A stretch of DNA of 64,000 bases from Alphaproteobacteria bacterium (GCA_020049775.1 JAGVLO010000014.1:1-64000), one strand, 5' to 3'; counted from the first letter of the stretch, positions 17,048-27,110 are shown. Notes: generated by a model not told the origin, from the sequence alone. Numbers and translations: made by a program.

Positions 17048-17087
17048 GCTAAGCACTGACCTTTTTCAGCGATTTTTTGTGCTGAGC
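17048..17087 (+). repeat. Imperfect hairpin in the 350-base gap before the M16 peptidase gene
   Basis: GCTAAGCAC and GTGCTGAGC pair with one mismatch across a 22-base T-rich loop. The rest of the gap 16903-17253 is AT-rich with no gene I can support; it must contain the divergent promoters of the flanking genes. Confidence 0.35.
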
Positions 17088-17253
17088 AATATTCAACCGC
17101 ACACGTACTGTCAAAAATCCTTGTGCTTGCGTCTGATTGAATCAGCTGATACGCATTATATGGTTAATATTATTTAATACGATTGCGCAATACCAGACGG
17201 CCTTAGAGAAAAAATTTCTCATAGTAGAAACCTTAATCTATGGAATCATTGCC

Positions 17254-18726
17254 ATGACCAATCCCGAACAAGCACCCTATGATCCGCAAGCGCTGGCCAT
17301 GCCGCGTGAATTTTTTTTCCAGAATGGTCTTCGTGTAATCACCTTATCCACGCCCACTAAAAAAACCTCTCGCATGAGCATCAGCTTTAAAAGTGGTTCG
17401 CGTGACGATCCACCGGGTCACGAAGGAATTGCACATTTCCTTGAACATCTTATGTTCGCCGGCAGTTTGCTGAACCGTGGCAGCCCTGCCATGCCAGCCA
17501 AGACCAGCATTATGCAGAAATTCAGGAAATGGGGCGGCGGTGTGAATGCCTCTACCAACAATACGGAGACAAGCTTCTTCTTCCAGTCCGATGGCCAAAG
17601 CGTGCTAAATACCAACTTGGCCGATGCGGCCGATGTGCTTCTTGATATCGTACAGCATCCGCGCATCAAGGAGGAGGAGGTGGACCGGGAACGCCGCGTC
17701 ATTAAAACCGAACTCGCCACCGACGATGATCCCGCAGGCACTTTGATGCATGCTGCCTTCTATCAGTCCGCGTACCCTAATGGCGGATTAGGCCACCCTA
17801 TTATCGGCACTCCGGAAAGCCTCGACCGCACTACTTCCAAAGATTTACGCAAATTCTGGCACGACCACTATATTCCGTCCAATGCAACCATCTGCATACA
17901 GGGGCAGGAAACAGATGAGGAATTGTTGAAAATCGTGACAGACAGGCTGACCGTCCTTGGCGCATCACACCGTGAACATTATGCGCCCGACCATCCGCCC
18001 ATGGATTTTACTCCCGGCGATGTCCGCGTGCCTTTCGACCAAACCGGCAAGCTTTCCTATCACTTTTTATGGCAGGCAGGCACTATGGACGAAAAACCCA
18101 ATACCAAAGAAGTCAGGGTTATACAGGCACTGCAAAATATTTTGCATGTGCAGCTAGGCATTAAAATCCGTGACCATGAACGCCTGACCTATGGATCAGC
18201 GTGTTTTCCAGACCCGGTTACCGATGCGCTTAATATCCGCTTCGAATCAGAGCAGCCACCAGAAAAACTGATTGGTTCATTTGCTGAGTTCATGGCCAAT
18301 ATAGATCATTACCTTACAGAACAAGCCCTGCAGGATTACAAGGATGGACTGGCGGTCCAGTACATCAAGTTTGCCGAAGACCCAAGAAATATGGCCTTCA
18401 GGAATCTGGAAAAGGTCGCCGAGGGCGAGCCTGTTTACCGTCTTGATGCTTTTGCGAAGCTGACCAGCGACATCACGATCGAAGAAGTGCGTGAAATGGC
18501 CACGCGGATATTTGGCAAGCCGTTTGCCATGGCTGTCGTCGGCAAACCAGAACTTCTTGAGCAGGTGCCGACTAAAGCGGAGATTGAGGAGACCATGAAC
18601 CTCTTACCTAATGACAAGCCTGTCGCGGGCGCATTCGCCTTTGAATTGGAGCCATATGACCCATGCCATGGAGAAACCGAGCCGAGAAGAAACCCAATCC
18701 ATCACCGCCAAAGCATCGCGATGTAG
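17254..18726 (+). CDS. M16-family zinc metallopeptidase
   Basis: 490 aa from the ATG at 17254; upstream in-frame codons would add a hydrophobic stretch with no ribosome site. The inverted zinc motif HFLEH lies near residue 62, and the third ligand glutamate is in VIKTELATDDDPAG ~75 residues on. ISFKSGSRDDPPGHEGIAHFLEHLMFAGS is classical pitrilysin/processing-peptidase sequence. The second half has the usual inactive M16 domain, including the YGSACFPD stretch. No signal peptide is clear with this start, so it is cytosolic or non-classically exported. It may degrade peptides. Confidence 0.85.
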   Translation: MTNPEQAPYDPQALAMPREFFFQNGLRVITLSTPTKKTSRMSISFKSGSRDDPPGHEGIAHFLEHLMFAGSLLNRGSPAMPAKTSIMQKFRKWGGGVNASTNNTETSFFFQSDGQSVLNTNLADAADVLLDIVQHPRIKEEEVDRERRVIKTELATDDDPAGTLMHAAFYQSAYPNGGLGHPIIGTPESLDRTTSKDLRKFWHDHYIPSNATICIQGQETDEELLKIVTDRLTVLGASHREHYAPDHPPMDFTPGDVRVPFDQTGKLSYHFLWQAGTMDEKPNTKEVRVIQALQNILHVQLGIKIRDHERLTYGSACFPDPVTDALNIRFESEQPPEKLIGSFAEFMANIDHYLTEQALQDYKDGLAVQYIKFAEDPRNMAFRNLEKVAEGEPVYRLDAFAKLTSDITIEEVREMATRIFGKPFAMAVVGKPELLEQVPTKAEIEETMNLLPNDKPVAGAFAFELEPYDPCHGETEPRRNPIHHRQSIAM

Positions 18727-18796
18727 GATGCTGCTGCGGGTAATGTTGATCCGTTTGGTTTGCCGCCCACAGGTTTCTTAACCTGATAATCTGTAA

Positions 18797-21181
18797 TCAA
18801 CGGCCGGGAAGTGATCTATCTGCGGTGCTGATTTTTGCTGAAGATAACTGCATAGTACGATAGTCAACAACCGCGGGAGTAATAAGCTGAACATTTCCTA
18901 GCTGCTCGAGTTTATCTACATCCATGCGTTGCTTGATTTCTTCAGTGCTGAGCAGCTGGTCACGATTACGGATACCACCCGTAATAGCGTCTGGTTCATT
19001 TACATGTGCCACCATACCAATACGCACATCCTGATCGGCCGTAATATGATAATTTCCGCCCGTAAGCCCCATATCGCCATACCAGGTGAAACGGTTGACG
19101 CGCTGGCCGGGTACCAGCCTGATGTTAGCTTTATACCCACTGGCAGTAGTGATTTTTATCTGGGCGGGCATATCACTCTCAGGAGCGATAATTTCGAAAC
19201 TTACCTTATAGATGCCTTTATTATCCGGCAGCGTGAATGTATGCCCCTTGCGCGCTTCGCCCATTTGCATCGGATTGGCATAAATAATCTGTGGATTATC
19301 ATTCATTCCAATGCCTAATGTACGATTATAAAGCATGTTCTGGGCAACTAGTTCGGCCATTGCCGGATCTGGCACACCAAAACCTACATCTTCGTAAAAC
19401 GCCATGTCGTTTCCTTCCCGCACCGCACCCGCAGTCTGCGACATTCTGTGACGGTTACCAGAAAAGGCCAACGCATAATGGTATTGATCCATCGTGAGTT
19501 GTGGGTATTCTTTAATCAGGGCAAAATCATTGCCTGCAATGCTTGGGCTTGCATAGGAACTGCCTCCTTCATCAGCTGCTCTTTCTGTCATTTTACCAGT
19601 TTCACGGTCTATGTCCGGCACTTCTTCAGGCACAAAGCCTAGCATAAAAGGAAACGGGTGATTGCCCGGCGAAGTATTAATGCCCGATACCCTTCCTTCT
19701 CCGGACCTGTAATCACTGGCATAACCAATCTGGAAAGAGTGCCGCGGCAAATGCATAATGGCGCTTGAATATTGCGTGCCTCCCAAGTCAGCTTCCCTGC
19801 CGTCATTACCACATGCACAGAAATAAGGCTGGGTGGTGCGGAAAAATAAATCCCTTTCTGCAGATTCGTCACGGCTTCCTATCGACGAAGAAGCATTAGA
19901 CACCACACTGTTACTGAGTACATAATGCTGCTCTGTTGAAGTCATCATGCGCTCAACCTCTGCATTGCGCGCAGGCACAAAATAACTCTGATACAGGAAA
20001 GGCGTTGAAACAGAACGGCTAGCAAGTGAATGCATGTGCGACAGGCCGTGATCTATTTCCACATCCTCTTCACCTGTTGCAACTCGCGCAGCGACGTCAA
20101 ATATGCGTGCAGCCGCCATTCCGTGATTGATATCCCCATAGGGATTCTCTACATGATGTCCGCTGATGGCAATATCCGGTTTGCCGAAAGGGTTATGATA
20201 GCGATGTTTAAAGATAGCCTGATCCCACTCGTCATCGACAATAGGAACAGGTGAAAAAGCAGGATTGATAATATTTTGGTAGGGTTGCGCTCTCCGGTTC
20301 AGCGCGGTCATTTCCCGACCGGCTAACCCACCCAGTGCCGTAGTTGCCAATAGCAAGACGCCCACTGTAGCACGTTTGCGTATAGTGCGCTTTTGGTCAT
20401 GTGTTTCTTTATGTATCTTTTGTTTCAACGCATCACCAAGAGCCTGCAACTCCGCCAATTTCTGGTATTGCGCTTCAATACCACGCTCGACATCTGCGTC
20501 ATCTATCTTAGAGGTTGCAATATTTTCTGCCAAATTCTGCACATCAAGAATCCTGGCTAAAACAGGATCGATCTTCGGCGTGCCTTCTTTTTCTTCAGTC
20601 ATGCGGCTGTCCGCAAGTGACGGCTTAAGATAAGACTCAACCATGCTGTACACCTGTTGCCGCTGACTCAGCATATGCGTACGTTCGGTTAGAAGAGTCA
20701 GGCGTGTGCGCTGGTGTTCTTTTATCATGGCTTCCAGCTTCCTGGATACCATATTGCCTGATTTCCTTATTTCCTCCAGCAGCACTTCAATCTGCTTTTC
20801 CATCGGTGGGCGCAGATTATTGCGTATGTTGCGTTTTAAAACCTCCAGATCAATAAATTGCTCGAGTATTGGCTGTAACAACGGGTCAGGCGAAGCTTGC
20901 AGGAATGTGTCTGCATCTTTGTCATATACCGGTTTGCCAAACAGTGTGGTTTGAATCTCGCGGTCATGGAGGTCACGGACATCCGCAGCCCCCATGATTC
21001 CGTAATCAATTTCGATATTTTGTAATTCTTCCTGTATCTTATGATTATCCAGATCGCGCTTGGCTCTTTTCCGGAGATCTTTAAGCTTTGCTGATCCGGT
21101 AATATAGCTGACACCCGGAATAGCACTCAGCCCCGGAAGCGGAGTAAAGAAAACAGCTTCAATTTTCTCCCTGATACCCAT
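18797..21181 (-). CDS. Membrane-anchored subtilisin-like (S8) protein, possibly degenerate
   Basis: 794 aa. Residues 1-270 are helical and charged, with a coiled-coil look, and probably cytoplasmic. A single membrane helix lies at ~271-288. The outer part has weak subtilase blocks: INHGMAAARI (His353), an Asn-containing LSNSVVSN near 424 and GSSYASPSIAG with Ser542, equivalent to GTSMAAPxVAG. The catalytic Asp is not obvious; IAISGHHV sits where VIDTG would be expected. A C-terminal beta-rich domain follows. It could be an active divergent protease or a pseudoprotease. Confidence 0.6.
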   Translation of the reverse strand: MGIREKIEAVFFTPLPGLSAIPGVSYITGSAKLKDLRKRAKRDLDNHKIQEELQNIEIDYGIMGAADVRDLHDREIQTTLFGKPVYDKDADTFLQASPDPLLQPILEQFIDLEVLKRNIRNNLRPPMEKQIEVLLEEIRKSGNMVSRKLEAMIKEHQRTRLTLLTERTHMLSQRQQVYSMVESYLKPSLADSRMTEEKEGTPKIDPVLARILDVQNLAENIATSKIDDADVERGIEAQYQKLAELQALGDALKQKIHKETHDQKRTIRKRATVGVLLLATTALGGLAGREMTALNRRAQPYQNIINPAFSPVPIVDDEWDQAIFKHRYHNPFGKPDIAISGHHVENPYGDINHGMAAARIFDVAARVATGEEDVEIDHGLSHMHSLASRSVSTPFLYQSYFVPARNAEVERMMTSTEQHYVLSNSVVSNASSSIGSRDESAERDLFFRTTQPYFCACGNDGREADLGGTQYSSAIMHLPRHSFQIGYASDYRSGEGRVSGINTSPGNHPFPFMLGFVPEEVPDIDRETGKMTERAADEGGSSYASPSIAGNDFALIKEYPQLTMDQYHYALAFSGNRHRMSQTAGAVREGNDMAFYEDVGFGVPDPAMAELVAQNMLYNRTLGIGMNDNPQIIYANPMQMGEARKGHTFTLPDNKGIYKVSFEIIAPESDMPAQIKITTASGYKANIRLVPGQRVNRFTWYGDMGLTGGNYHITADQDVRIGMVAHVNEPDAITGGIRNRDQLLSTEEIKQRMDVDKLEQLGNVQLITPAVVDYRTMQLSSAKISTADRSLPGR

Positions 21182-21344
21182 TGCAGGCCTGCCTGACTCT
21201 TAAAAGCGGCTTTATTATGCTTGTACGATGATACAAGATTTATGTTAAAATATTTAAACTTTTGTATGAGGGCAATACATCATCCCACCCATGGCATAAC
21301 CCATTGAATAATTTATTATATAGGATTATTCTGAAGCCACGGGC

Positions 21345-22532
21345 TCAGATAAAAGCTGTCTCTTTTTGGGATTCCACTATTTGGTGAGTAAGTAACTTCA
21401 GGCACTCAACCGCTATTTTTCGGGCGGCATCCGGACGCCCACAGCACAGTGCAGCTTCTTTCATTGCTTGCAGGCGTTTAGGATTAGCAAAAAGCCTGTC
21501 CAGTTCTGAACCAATGGTCTCCAGATGAAATGGTTTTATAGCGCATCCGTTCTGCAATAGGAAATCACTGTTTCGTTCTTCCTGTCCTGGAATTGGATTA
21601 ACAACCAGTAGCGGGCAACCTCGCGCCAAAGCTTCAGAGGTCGTGAGGCCTCCCGGCTTGCTCACTAATATATCTGCTGCCGCCATCAATTCATCAATCT
21701 CACGGGTAAATCCGATAATACGGCATGGATGGCGTAACTGTAAGCTAACCGTTTCCAGTTGTTGTTTCAGCCGTTCGTTTTTCCCTGTTACTACACATAT
21801 CTGTACCGGTGTGTTTATATGCTGCAGGGAGCGGTAAATCTCTTCAACATCCCCAAAACCGAAGCCACCTGCCATCTGCAAGATAAGCGGCAGATCATTG
21901 CGAAAGCCATGTTTACGCAGACAATCTGCGTGTTGTTTTGGCTGAGCGAAAACAGGGTCAATTGGAATGCCGCTGACATGCACGCAATCCGACTGGATAC
22001 CCATAGAAATAAGGTAATCGCGTGCCTCAGGCACGGCAACGAAATAAGCATCGCATGGGCTGTTAATCCATAGACCCTGCACATCGAAATCGGTAACTAC
22101 TGTCACCTGCGGATATGCGACCGGATTGCGTTTATCCTGACGTAAATGTGCAACCAGCTCCGGCGGAAGAAAATGAGTGCTGATTACAAGGTTCCATGGT
22201 TCACGTAGTAAACGAGTCAATTGTTTGAAATTAGCGCGCTGGAAAGTGACTCGTGTGTTTTTACCAATGCCTTTCTGGTCAGGATTGTCCAGCATATCAT
22301 ACAATTTTCCAACCAAATGTGGTGCGCGCTTCACCATTTGAAAATAACCATCTACATAGGCCTTGCGAAATACCGGATTGGTTAACCCCAGAACATCAAC
22401 ATGAGCCACTCTTGCATCCGGAAGCAGTTGTTCTAGTGCTGATTTGATAGCTTCTGCTGCACGCATATGTCCTGCGCCTACCGATGCTGACAGGATAAGG
22501 ATATGTGGCGCAGCAATCAGCACATCATGCAT
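21345..22532 (-). CDS. MGDG-synthase/UgtP-like processive glycosyltransferase
   Basis: 395 aa from the ATG at 22532, chosen for its AAAAGGAG site; the frame opens 12 codons earlier. The N-terminus HILILSASVGAGHMRAAEAI is the MGDG synthase N-terminal signature. The GT-B donor site in the second half has MAGGFGFGDVEE, DILVSKPGGLTTSEAL and NPIPGQEERN. Homologs add hexose to diacylglycerol at the inner membrane. It overlaps the phosphoesterase gene by 8 bases; together they suggest glycolipid or lipid A-related metabolism. Confidence 0.82.
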   Translation of the reverse strand: MHDVLIAAPHILILSASVGAGHMRAAEAIKSALEQLLPDARVAHVDVLGLTNPVFRKAYVDGYFQMVKRAPHLVGKLYDMLDNPDQKGIGKNTRVTFQRANFKQLTRLLREPWNLVISTHFLPPELVAHLRQDKRNPVAYPQVTVVTDFDVQGLWINSPCDAYFVAVPEARDYLISMGIQSDCVHVSGIPIDPVFAQPKQHADCLRKHGFRNDLPLILQMAGGFGFGDVEEIYRSLQHINTPVQICVVTGKNERLKQQLETVSLQLRHPCRIIGFTREIDELMAAADILVSKPGGLTTSEALARGCPLLVVNPIPGQEERNSDFLLQNGCAIKPFHLETIGSELDRLFANPKRLQAMKEAALCCGRPDAARKIAVECLKLLTHQIVESQKETAFI

Positions 22533-23379
22533 ATTCAGGCTCCTTTTCCTTCTCCTCATATTCGGCAATCTCTTCGTTTAACCTTGTATATGAAAAGACC
22601 ATTTCCTCCTGTAGCTGGTGTTGGTCAGTGACCCATTGCACGATTTCGAGCCGACCATCAAACCATTCCACCAGCGCTGTGCAGCTTTCGACCCAATCGC
22701 CGTCATTGCAATACAGAATAGCGCCTATCTTTTTGATTTCCGCTTGATGAATATGACCGCAGACCACACCATCGACCTGCCGGCGGTCGGCAACATCCGC
22801 AAGATAGTACTCAAAATCACTGATAATCTGCACGGCCTGCTTCACTTGATGTTTTACCATCGCGGAAAGCGACCAGTAGGAAAGTCCCATCTTCCTGCGG
22901 ATGTGATTGAGCCAGCGATTAAGTGTCAGCAACTTCATATAGATATAATCACCAACATGCGTCAGCCAGCGCGCATATTTAATTACACCGTCGAACTCAT
23001 CGCCGTGCATGACCAGCAGGCGTTTTCCATCTGCCGTCGTGTGAATATCATCGCGCAGTAATTTAATATCGCCCAGTTGCAGCCCTACATACGGGCGCAG
23101 GAACTCATCGTGATTGCCGGGAATGAAAATAACTTCGGAACCTTTACGGGCTTTGCGCAATATTTTCTGTATGACGGTGCTGTGTGAACTCGGCCAGTAC
23201 CATTGGCGCCTCAGGCTCCAGCCATCAATAATATCGCCTACAAGATATATTTTTTCTGCGTCATAACAGCGAAGAAAATCGAGGAGGAGTTTGGCTTTGC
23301 AGTCACGGGTTCCCAGATGGATATCTGATAGCCAGATAGTCCGGCACTTAATCGATGTGTTGTCATCTTCCATGCGCAA
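22525..23379 (-). CDS. LpxH-like calcineurin-type phosphoesterase
   Basis: 284 aa. Metal-binding motifs in order are SDIHLG (Asp19, His21), GDIIDGW, GNHDE, VMHGDEFD and CGHIHQAE, the set found in UDP-2,3-diacylglucosamine diphosphatase-like enzymes. These cleave a pyrophosphate in lipid A synthesis; this clade differs from classical LpxH and often sits beside a glycosyltransferase, so the substrate is uncertain. The acidic Glu/Lys-rich tail overlaps the next gene start. Confidence 0.82.
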   Translation of the reverse strand: MRMEDDNTSIKCRTIWLSDIHLGTRDCKAKLLLDFLRCYDAEKIYLVGDIIDGWSLRRQWYWPSSHSTVIQKILRKARKGSEVIFIPGNHDEFLRPYVGLQLGDIKLLRDDIHTTADGKRLLVMHGDEFDGVIKYARWLTHVGDYIYMKLLTLNRWLNHIRRKMGLSYWSLSAMVKHQVKQAVQIISDFEYYLADVADRRQVDGVVCGHIHQAEIKKIGAILYCNDGDWVESCTALVEWFDGRLEIVQWVTDQHQLQEEMVFSYTRLNEEIAEYEEKEKEPEYA

Positions 23380-23576
23380 GAACCATATGTTCCTTGGCCG
23401 TGATCATTACACATGCAATGTATTATGCACAAAAACGCTGATTTTTCAAATAATTTGATTTACAGGCCGCATCTCAAAGCTAAAGATGGCTCAAATTTGC
23501 TAATCTTTGGCTGAGAACACTATCCCATTAGTTGTTATAAATTATTATAATATGTTGTAGTAGCTTGTTTTTAAGC

Positions 23577-23643
23577 CTCGAAACCTAAAGGCCGAAGGCT
23601 TAAACCACGCCCCCGAAACCAACGCCAGAGCCAGTTTCCAAAA
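23577..23643 (+). repeat. Decayed copy of the tRNA-fMet attachment fragment
   Basis: Over 45 bases it matches 7049-7093 with ten differences, keeping AAGGCCG, GCCCCCG and AACCAAC. The following bases CCAGAGCCA and TTTCCAA also match downstream of 7093 with two differences. It lies in the same orientation 16.5 kb away. An inverted repeat TTAAGCCT/AGGCTTAA (23571-23578, 23596-23603) has arisen in this copy. The rest of 23380-23841 is AT-rich and shows no gene; it must hold the promoter of the operon starting at 23842. Confidence 0.7.
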
Positions 23644-23841
23644 TTAATATCCCCATTCTCTGATGTTACTGAATATTGTGCCTATAAAATACAGACATAG
23701 CTGCAATACAACCTTGCGAAAGAATTGGGTTTTTCTAGCAGAGCCGCTCTAGGCTTGCCATTTCACCAATTCAATTGTATCCCTTATATGAATATAAAGT
23801 TGCCAGCCGGATCAACCGGCGGCTTATGCGAGGGGATAAAT

Positions 23842-26169
23842 ATGGCTGATCCAAAAATTTTGGAGTTTGCAGCGCAAGAGCCTGCACCTGCATCTAAAAA
23901 TCCTGAACTCGAACGCATCGGAAATTATTTCGATGGCAGCATTGCGCATCGCTTTAACGGCTTTGGGAAACGCAATGATCACACAGCCTATTACGACAGG
24001 CGTATCTACCCTGAGTCCGACCGTACCCGTGCCTGCGTTTCGGTCGAATGGGTCGCGTTTTCTGAAATCGCACAGGACGCAGACATGGTTTATGTTCCGT
24101 GCGGCATTTCTTCCGGCCTGCGAGCGCACGAACTGCTCCACCAGCAAAACATCTCGCATAAAACAACAGGCGGCGAGCTGGCCGTAACTACGTATAAGGC
24201 AGAAGAGCATCTCGGCCCGAAAAGGCATAACGAAATGGTGATGGCGCCGAACAGAACCGATAATCTGCGCCGCGCCCGAATCACTGGCCGTACACAACCT
24301 GATAAAATGATCATCGCACCCGTGGTGCGGGAAGGTGCAGTGCGCGAATTGACCCGCACCGGCGCCTTCACACGCTGGCAGCGCTATGAAGAAGAAGACT
24401 TCATGGCCTTCTGGTATCCCACGATCGACAAATGCAAAGGCATGGTGCTGGATGGTGACTGGAATTATTCGCGCAACTCCATCTGGGAAATGATGCGCGG
24501 CGTGCTAATCCAATCTGGTCAGATTCCGTCGCGGCCCAATGCCGACATGGACGTGCTTGATCTAGAGGGCCAACCGGTAACGCTGCGTGCGCGCGCGGAA
24601 AAGACAGCCGAAATGCTGAAATACCAGTTTGGCAAGGGCTTTGAACCGCGCGAAGCGGCAACGGCATTGGCCCAGATTTTTACGATTGACGACGAAATAC
24701 GCGCCTGCACCATCCCTCCCCAAGGTGTAAGCCTGCATCCTGTGCTAAAGTTTCGTCCGCCTGAAGAGCTTGCAGCCATGGACAGGCTGAAGGCTGAGCT
24801 AAAGCCCATTCTCCTGGCGCATTGCGCACAGTATATGCGGCTCGATGACCTGCCTGCCGAATATCATGAAGCTGCTAAATCCCCACTAACCGAACTGCCA
24901 AATGATCTTCGTGAAGCCTACAAGACGTTTGCCGATGATATTTCGGCCCGCGCGCTCGACATGCTATCAGTGCAGCCCTCACGCCCACTCATGGCAAAGC
25001 TCGCGCAGAGCGATCCCTCACCACAGCGGTTGTTTGACAGCCACGAGCGTTTCTTTGAAAAGCGCTCCCAGGCAATGATGTTCGAAGATGACCTCTACGG
25101 CAAACTTTCGCAATGGGAACAGATAGCGCTTCCCTTCGCCATTGGCGCAACTGAGACCGGCATTTATCCCAGCGCTGAACCCATGGCAACGATGGTGTTC
25201 ACCGATCTTAAGCGTGGCACGGAAGGCTTCAAGCGCGCGCAGGCAGCCGGTGTGCAGGACATGAATGAAACCGCCGGCGCACTAGGCCGTGATATCGCCG
25301 AGGTCATATCGGTTAATTCGAAAGCCACCGAGGAACTCAAGGCAAAGCTCAAAAGCGAAAACCCAGGCGAGGTAGTTGTCAATACGCTTAGCTTCCTGCG
25401 TATTGCCGATGCTATCGAGCATTTCCGCAAGATGGGTGAGCCTGATTATCGACCCAACCGTTTCGTGGCCGCCCCCGGCGCATCAGAAACCAGCCCGCAA
25501 ATGCGGCTTGCGCTGCAGATGAAATTCCTGGACCGCAACGTTGACCGCGCGGTCTTTCAGGAGGGATGGGAACATTCAAATGATCTGGTGCAGCTGCGTG
25601 TCCGCGCCCGCCTGATACAGGCAGGGCTTGTCGAACGGCCTGCCGGTGAGCAATCGACGTTGCGCGTAGTCAGCGCTTCGGATACCGCGACACCTGAAAC
25701 GCTTCTCGATGACATCAAGTTGCTGACCAAAGAAGTCAAGCGCGCCGCCGCTGCCGATGTGCGTGTACCCGAGCAAGCCCTTGCCCTTGCCCGCCTTGTC
25801 ACTCTGCATGAACTTCTGGTGGATCCCACGCTGCAAAACAGCGGTGGCAAGCAGAGCCGTGAGCTTGTTAGCCCCCTGACCGCCGATGAATCGCTGACCT
25901 GCTACAACCGTGAGGAAGCGAAAGCTGTCACAACCGAAGCCAAGGCGCTTCTGGTTGACAAGGCTGCTCTGTGGATGCCGCGCGAACGCCTCTACGCTGA
26001 TCCAGTTGCAAATGATGATACCGACAGGGCGGCGGCGAAAATCGTGCAGAACCGCCGGATGGAGGATTACATCAAGGCACAGGATCGCCTGCGGGGGGAA
26101 CAGGGGTTGGCAAAGCAGCGCACCGTCCGTGACGAAATACATGTCGATTCACGCGGGGCGCAAAGATGA
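23842..26169 (+). CDS. Large unknown protein with deoxyribosyltransferase-like motif, first gene of nuclease operon
   Basis: 775 aa from the ATG at 23842 (GCGAGGGG site); upstream in-frame ATGs lack one. Near residues 183-222 the pattern EDFMAFWYPTIDKCKGMVLDG and S-R-x-S-x-W-E-M resembles the D-x-(V/L)-DGxxxSxGxxxE motif of nucleoside 2-deoxyribosyltransferase/DUF4406-like folds, with Glu216 as the possible nucleophile. DMVYVPCGISSG precedes it. The remaining ~550 residues are helical, charged and unrecognised. Its stop overlaps the next start by 4 bases. A nucleotide-processing role is only inferred. Confidence 0.6.
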   Translation: MADPKILEFAAQEPAPASKNPELERIGNYFDGSIAHRFNGFGKRNDHTAYYDRRIYPESDRTRACVSVEWVAFSEIAQDADMVYVPCGISSGLRAHELLHQQNISHKTTGGELAVTTYKAEEHLGPKRHNEMVMAPNRTDNLRRARITGRTQPDKMIIAPVVREGAVRELTRTGAFTRWQRYEEEDFMAFWYPTIDKCKGMVLDGDWNYSRNSIWEMMRGVLIQSGQIPSRPNADMDVLDLEGQPVTLRARAEKTAEMLKYQFGKGFEPREAATALAQIFTIDDEIRACTIPPQGVSLHPVLKFRPPEELAAMDRLKAELKPILLAHCAQYMRLDDLPAEYHEAAKSPLTELPNDLREAYKTFADDISARALDMLSVQPSRPLMAKLAQSDPSPQRLFDSHERFFEKRSQAMMFEDDLYGKLSQWEQIALPFAIGATETGIYPSAEPMATMVFTDLKRGTEGFKRAQAAGVQDMNETAGALGRDIAEVISVNSKATEELKAKLKSENPGEVVVNTLSFLRIADAIEHFRKMGEPDYRPNRFVAAPGASETSPQMRLALQMKFLDRNVDRAVFQEGWEHSNDLVQLRVRARLIQAGLVERPAGEQSTLRVVSASDTATPETLLDDIKLLTKEVKRAAAADVRVPEQALALARLVTLHELLVDPTLQNSGGKQSRELVSPLTADESLTCYNREEAKAVTTEAKALLVDKAALWMPRERLYADPVANDDTDRAAAKIVQNRRMEDYIKAQDRLRGEQGLAKQRTVRDEIHVDSRGAQR

Positions 26170-27110
26170 CCCAGCCAGCTGCAATGTCCAACCAGTTTGA
26201 CCTGGCCGCGCTTGATGCGCTTTTGGGCCACCGGGGGTATGTTGCGGCACTCGAACGTCATCCATCGACAGGACAAGTACACTATGCCTCGCTCAGCCGT
26301 GACAGTTTTGATAATGGCACGCGCGCACGGGTGACAGCAAGTTATGCGCTTGGCTTTCCCGGACGTGGCCGCCGCCTCTTTACCTTGCTAACGCTGGATT
26401 TTCGGGTTCAGGATGGCGTGGCCACCGTGATTTGCGCAAGACGCCTGGGACGGCTTGTGTCCGCGGCATCACTACCGGAATCCCTTATGGCGCTAGCCCG
26501 GCCGCTGGCGGAGGCGCACCTGCCTGACCGCTCGCTGTTAGCGCATTTTCTGCCCCCGGAATTGCTTGATATATTAGAACACGATCTTTGTGCGGCCGAT
26601 TTTCCCGATGATGGCGTTGACCGCGAAGAAAAACTGCCCGAGGCACTCTGGGACCGGCCTTCTGTTTTGCATGATGGCCAAATTAATTCTGAAGCGCTCG
26701 CGATTACACTCAATCTTGTGGTGGGTGAACGCGCTGAGCTGGTTGATGTCAATCCAGCCAACGGTGATTACCGCGTATTTCACCTTGGCATTGCGCCCAC
26801 GCCGTCAGGTGGCAAAACCCTGATTTTCGAACTGCACCGTCAAGGTAATAGTCCTGAGCGTCGGATTTTCAATGTGCTTTCGCTGACGATCGGCCACGCT
26901 GATGCCCTCGGCTTGTGTCCTGTTGAAGCCTTTACCTGCAATGCAGGACTTTCTGCAACTGACCTGCCGCATCTACTACCCATACTCGCCAAAATAGCAG
27001 CAGCCCTTCAAGAAAGAAAGCGCCCTGATGATGCGCTGATACTGCCTTTATTGTCCAAACCTGCACAAGCCATGTGGACCAAGTCGCTGGTGGAAGGAGG
27101 TCTGGCATGA
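26166..27110 (+). CDS. Unknown 314-aa protein in the nuclease operon
   Basis: It is coupled to both neighbours by ATGA overlaps. It has an alternating beta/helix look, with segments such as RRLFTLLTLDFRVQDGVATVICARRLG and GGKTLIFELHRQG, and no signal, membrane helix or catalytic motif I recognise. By context it is likely a partner or adaptor of the RNase J-like protein immediately downstream. Confidence 0.6.
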   Translation: MTQPAAMSNQFDLAALDALLGHRGYVAALERHPSTGQVHYASLSRDSFDNGTRARVTASYALGFPGRGRRLFTLLTLDFRVQDGVATVICARRLGRLVSAASLPESLMALARPLAEAHLPDRSLLAHFLPPELLDILEHDLCAADFPDDGVDREEKLPEALWDRPSVLHDGQINSEALAITLNLVVGERAELVDVNPANGDYRVFHLGIAPTPSGGKTLIFELHRQGNSPERRIFNVLSLTIGHADALGLCPVEAFTCNAGLSATDLPHLLPILAKIAAALQERKRPDDALILPLLSKPAQAMWTKSLVEGGLA

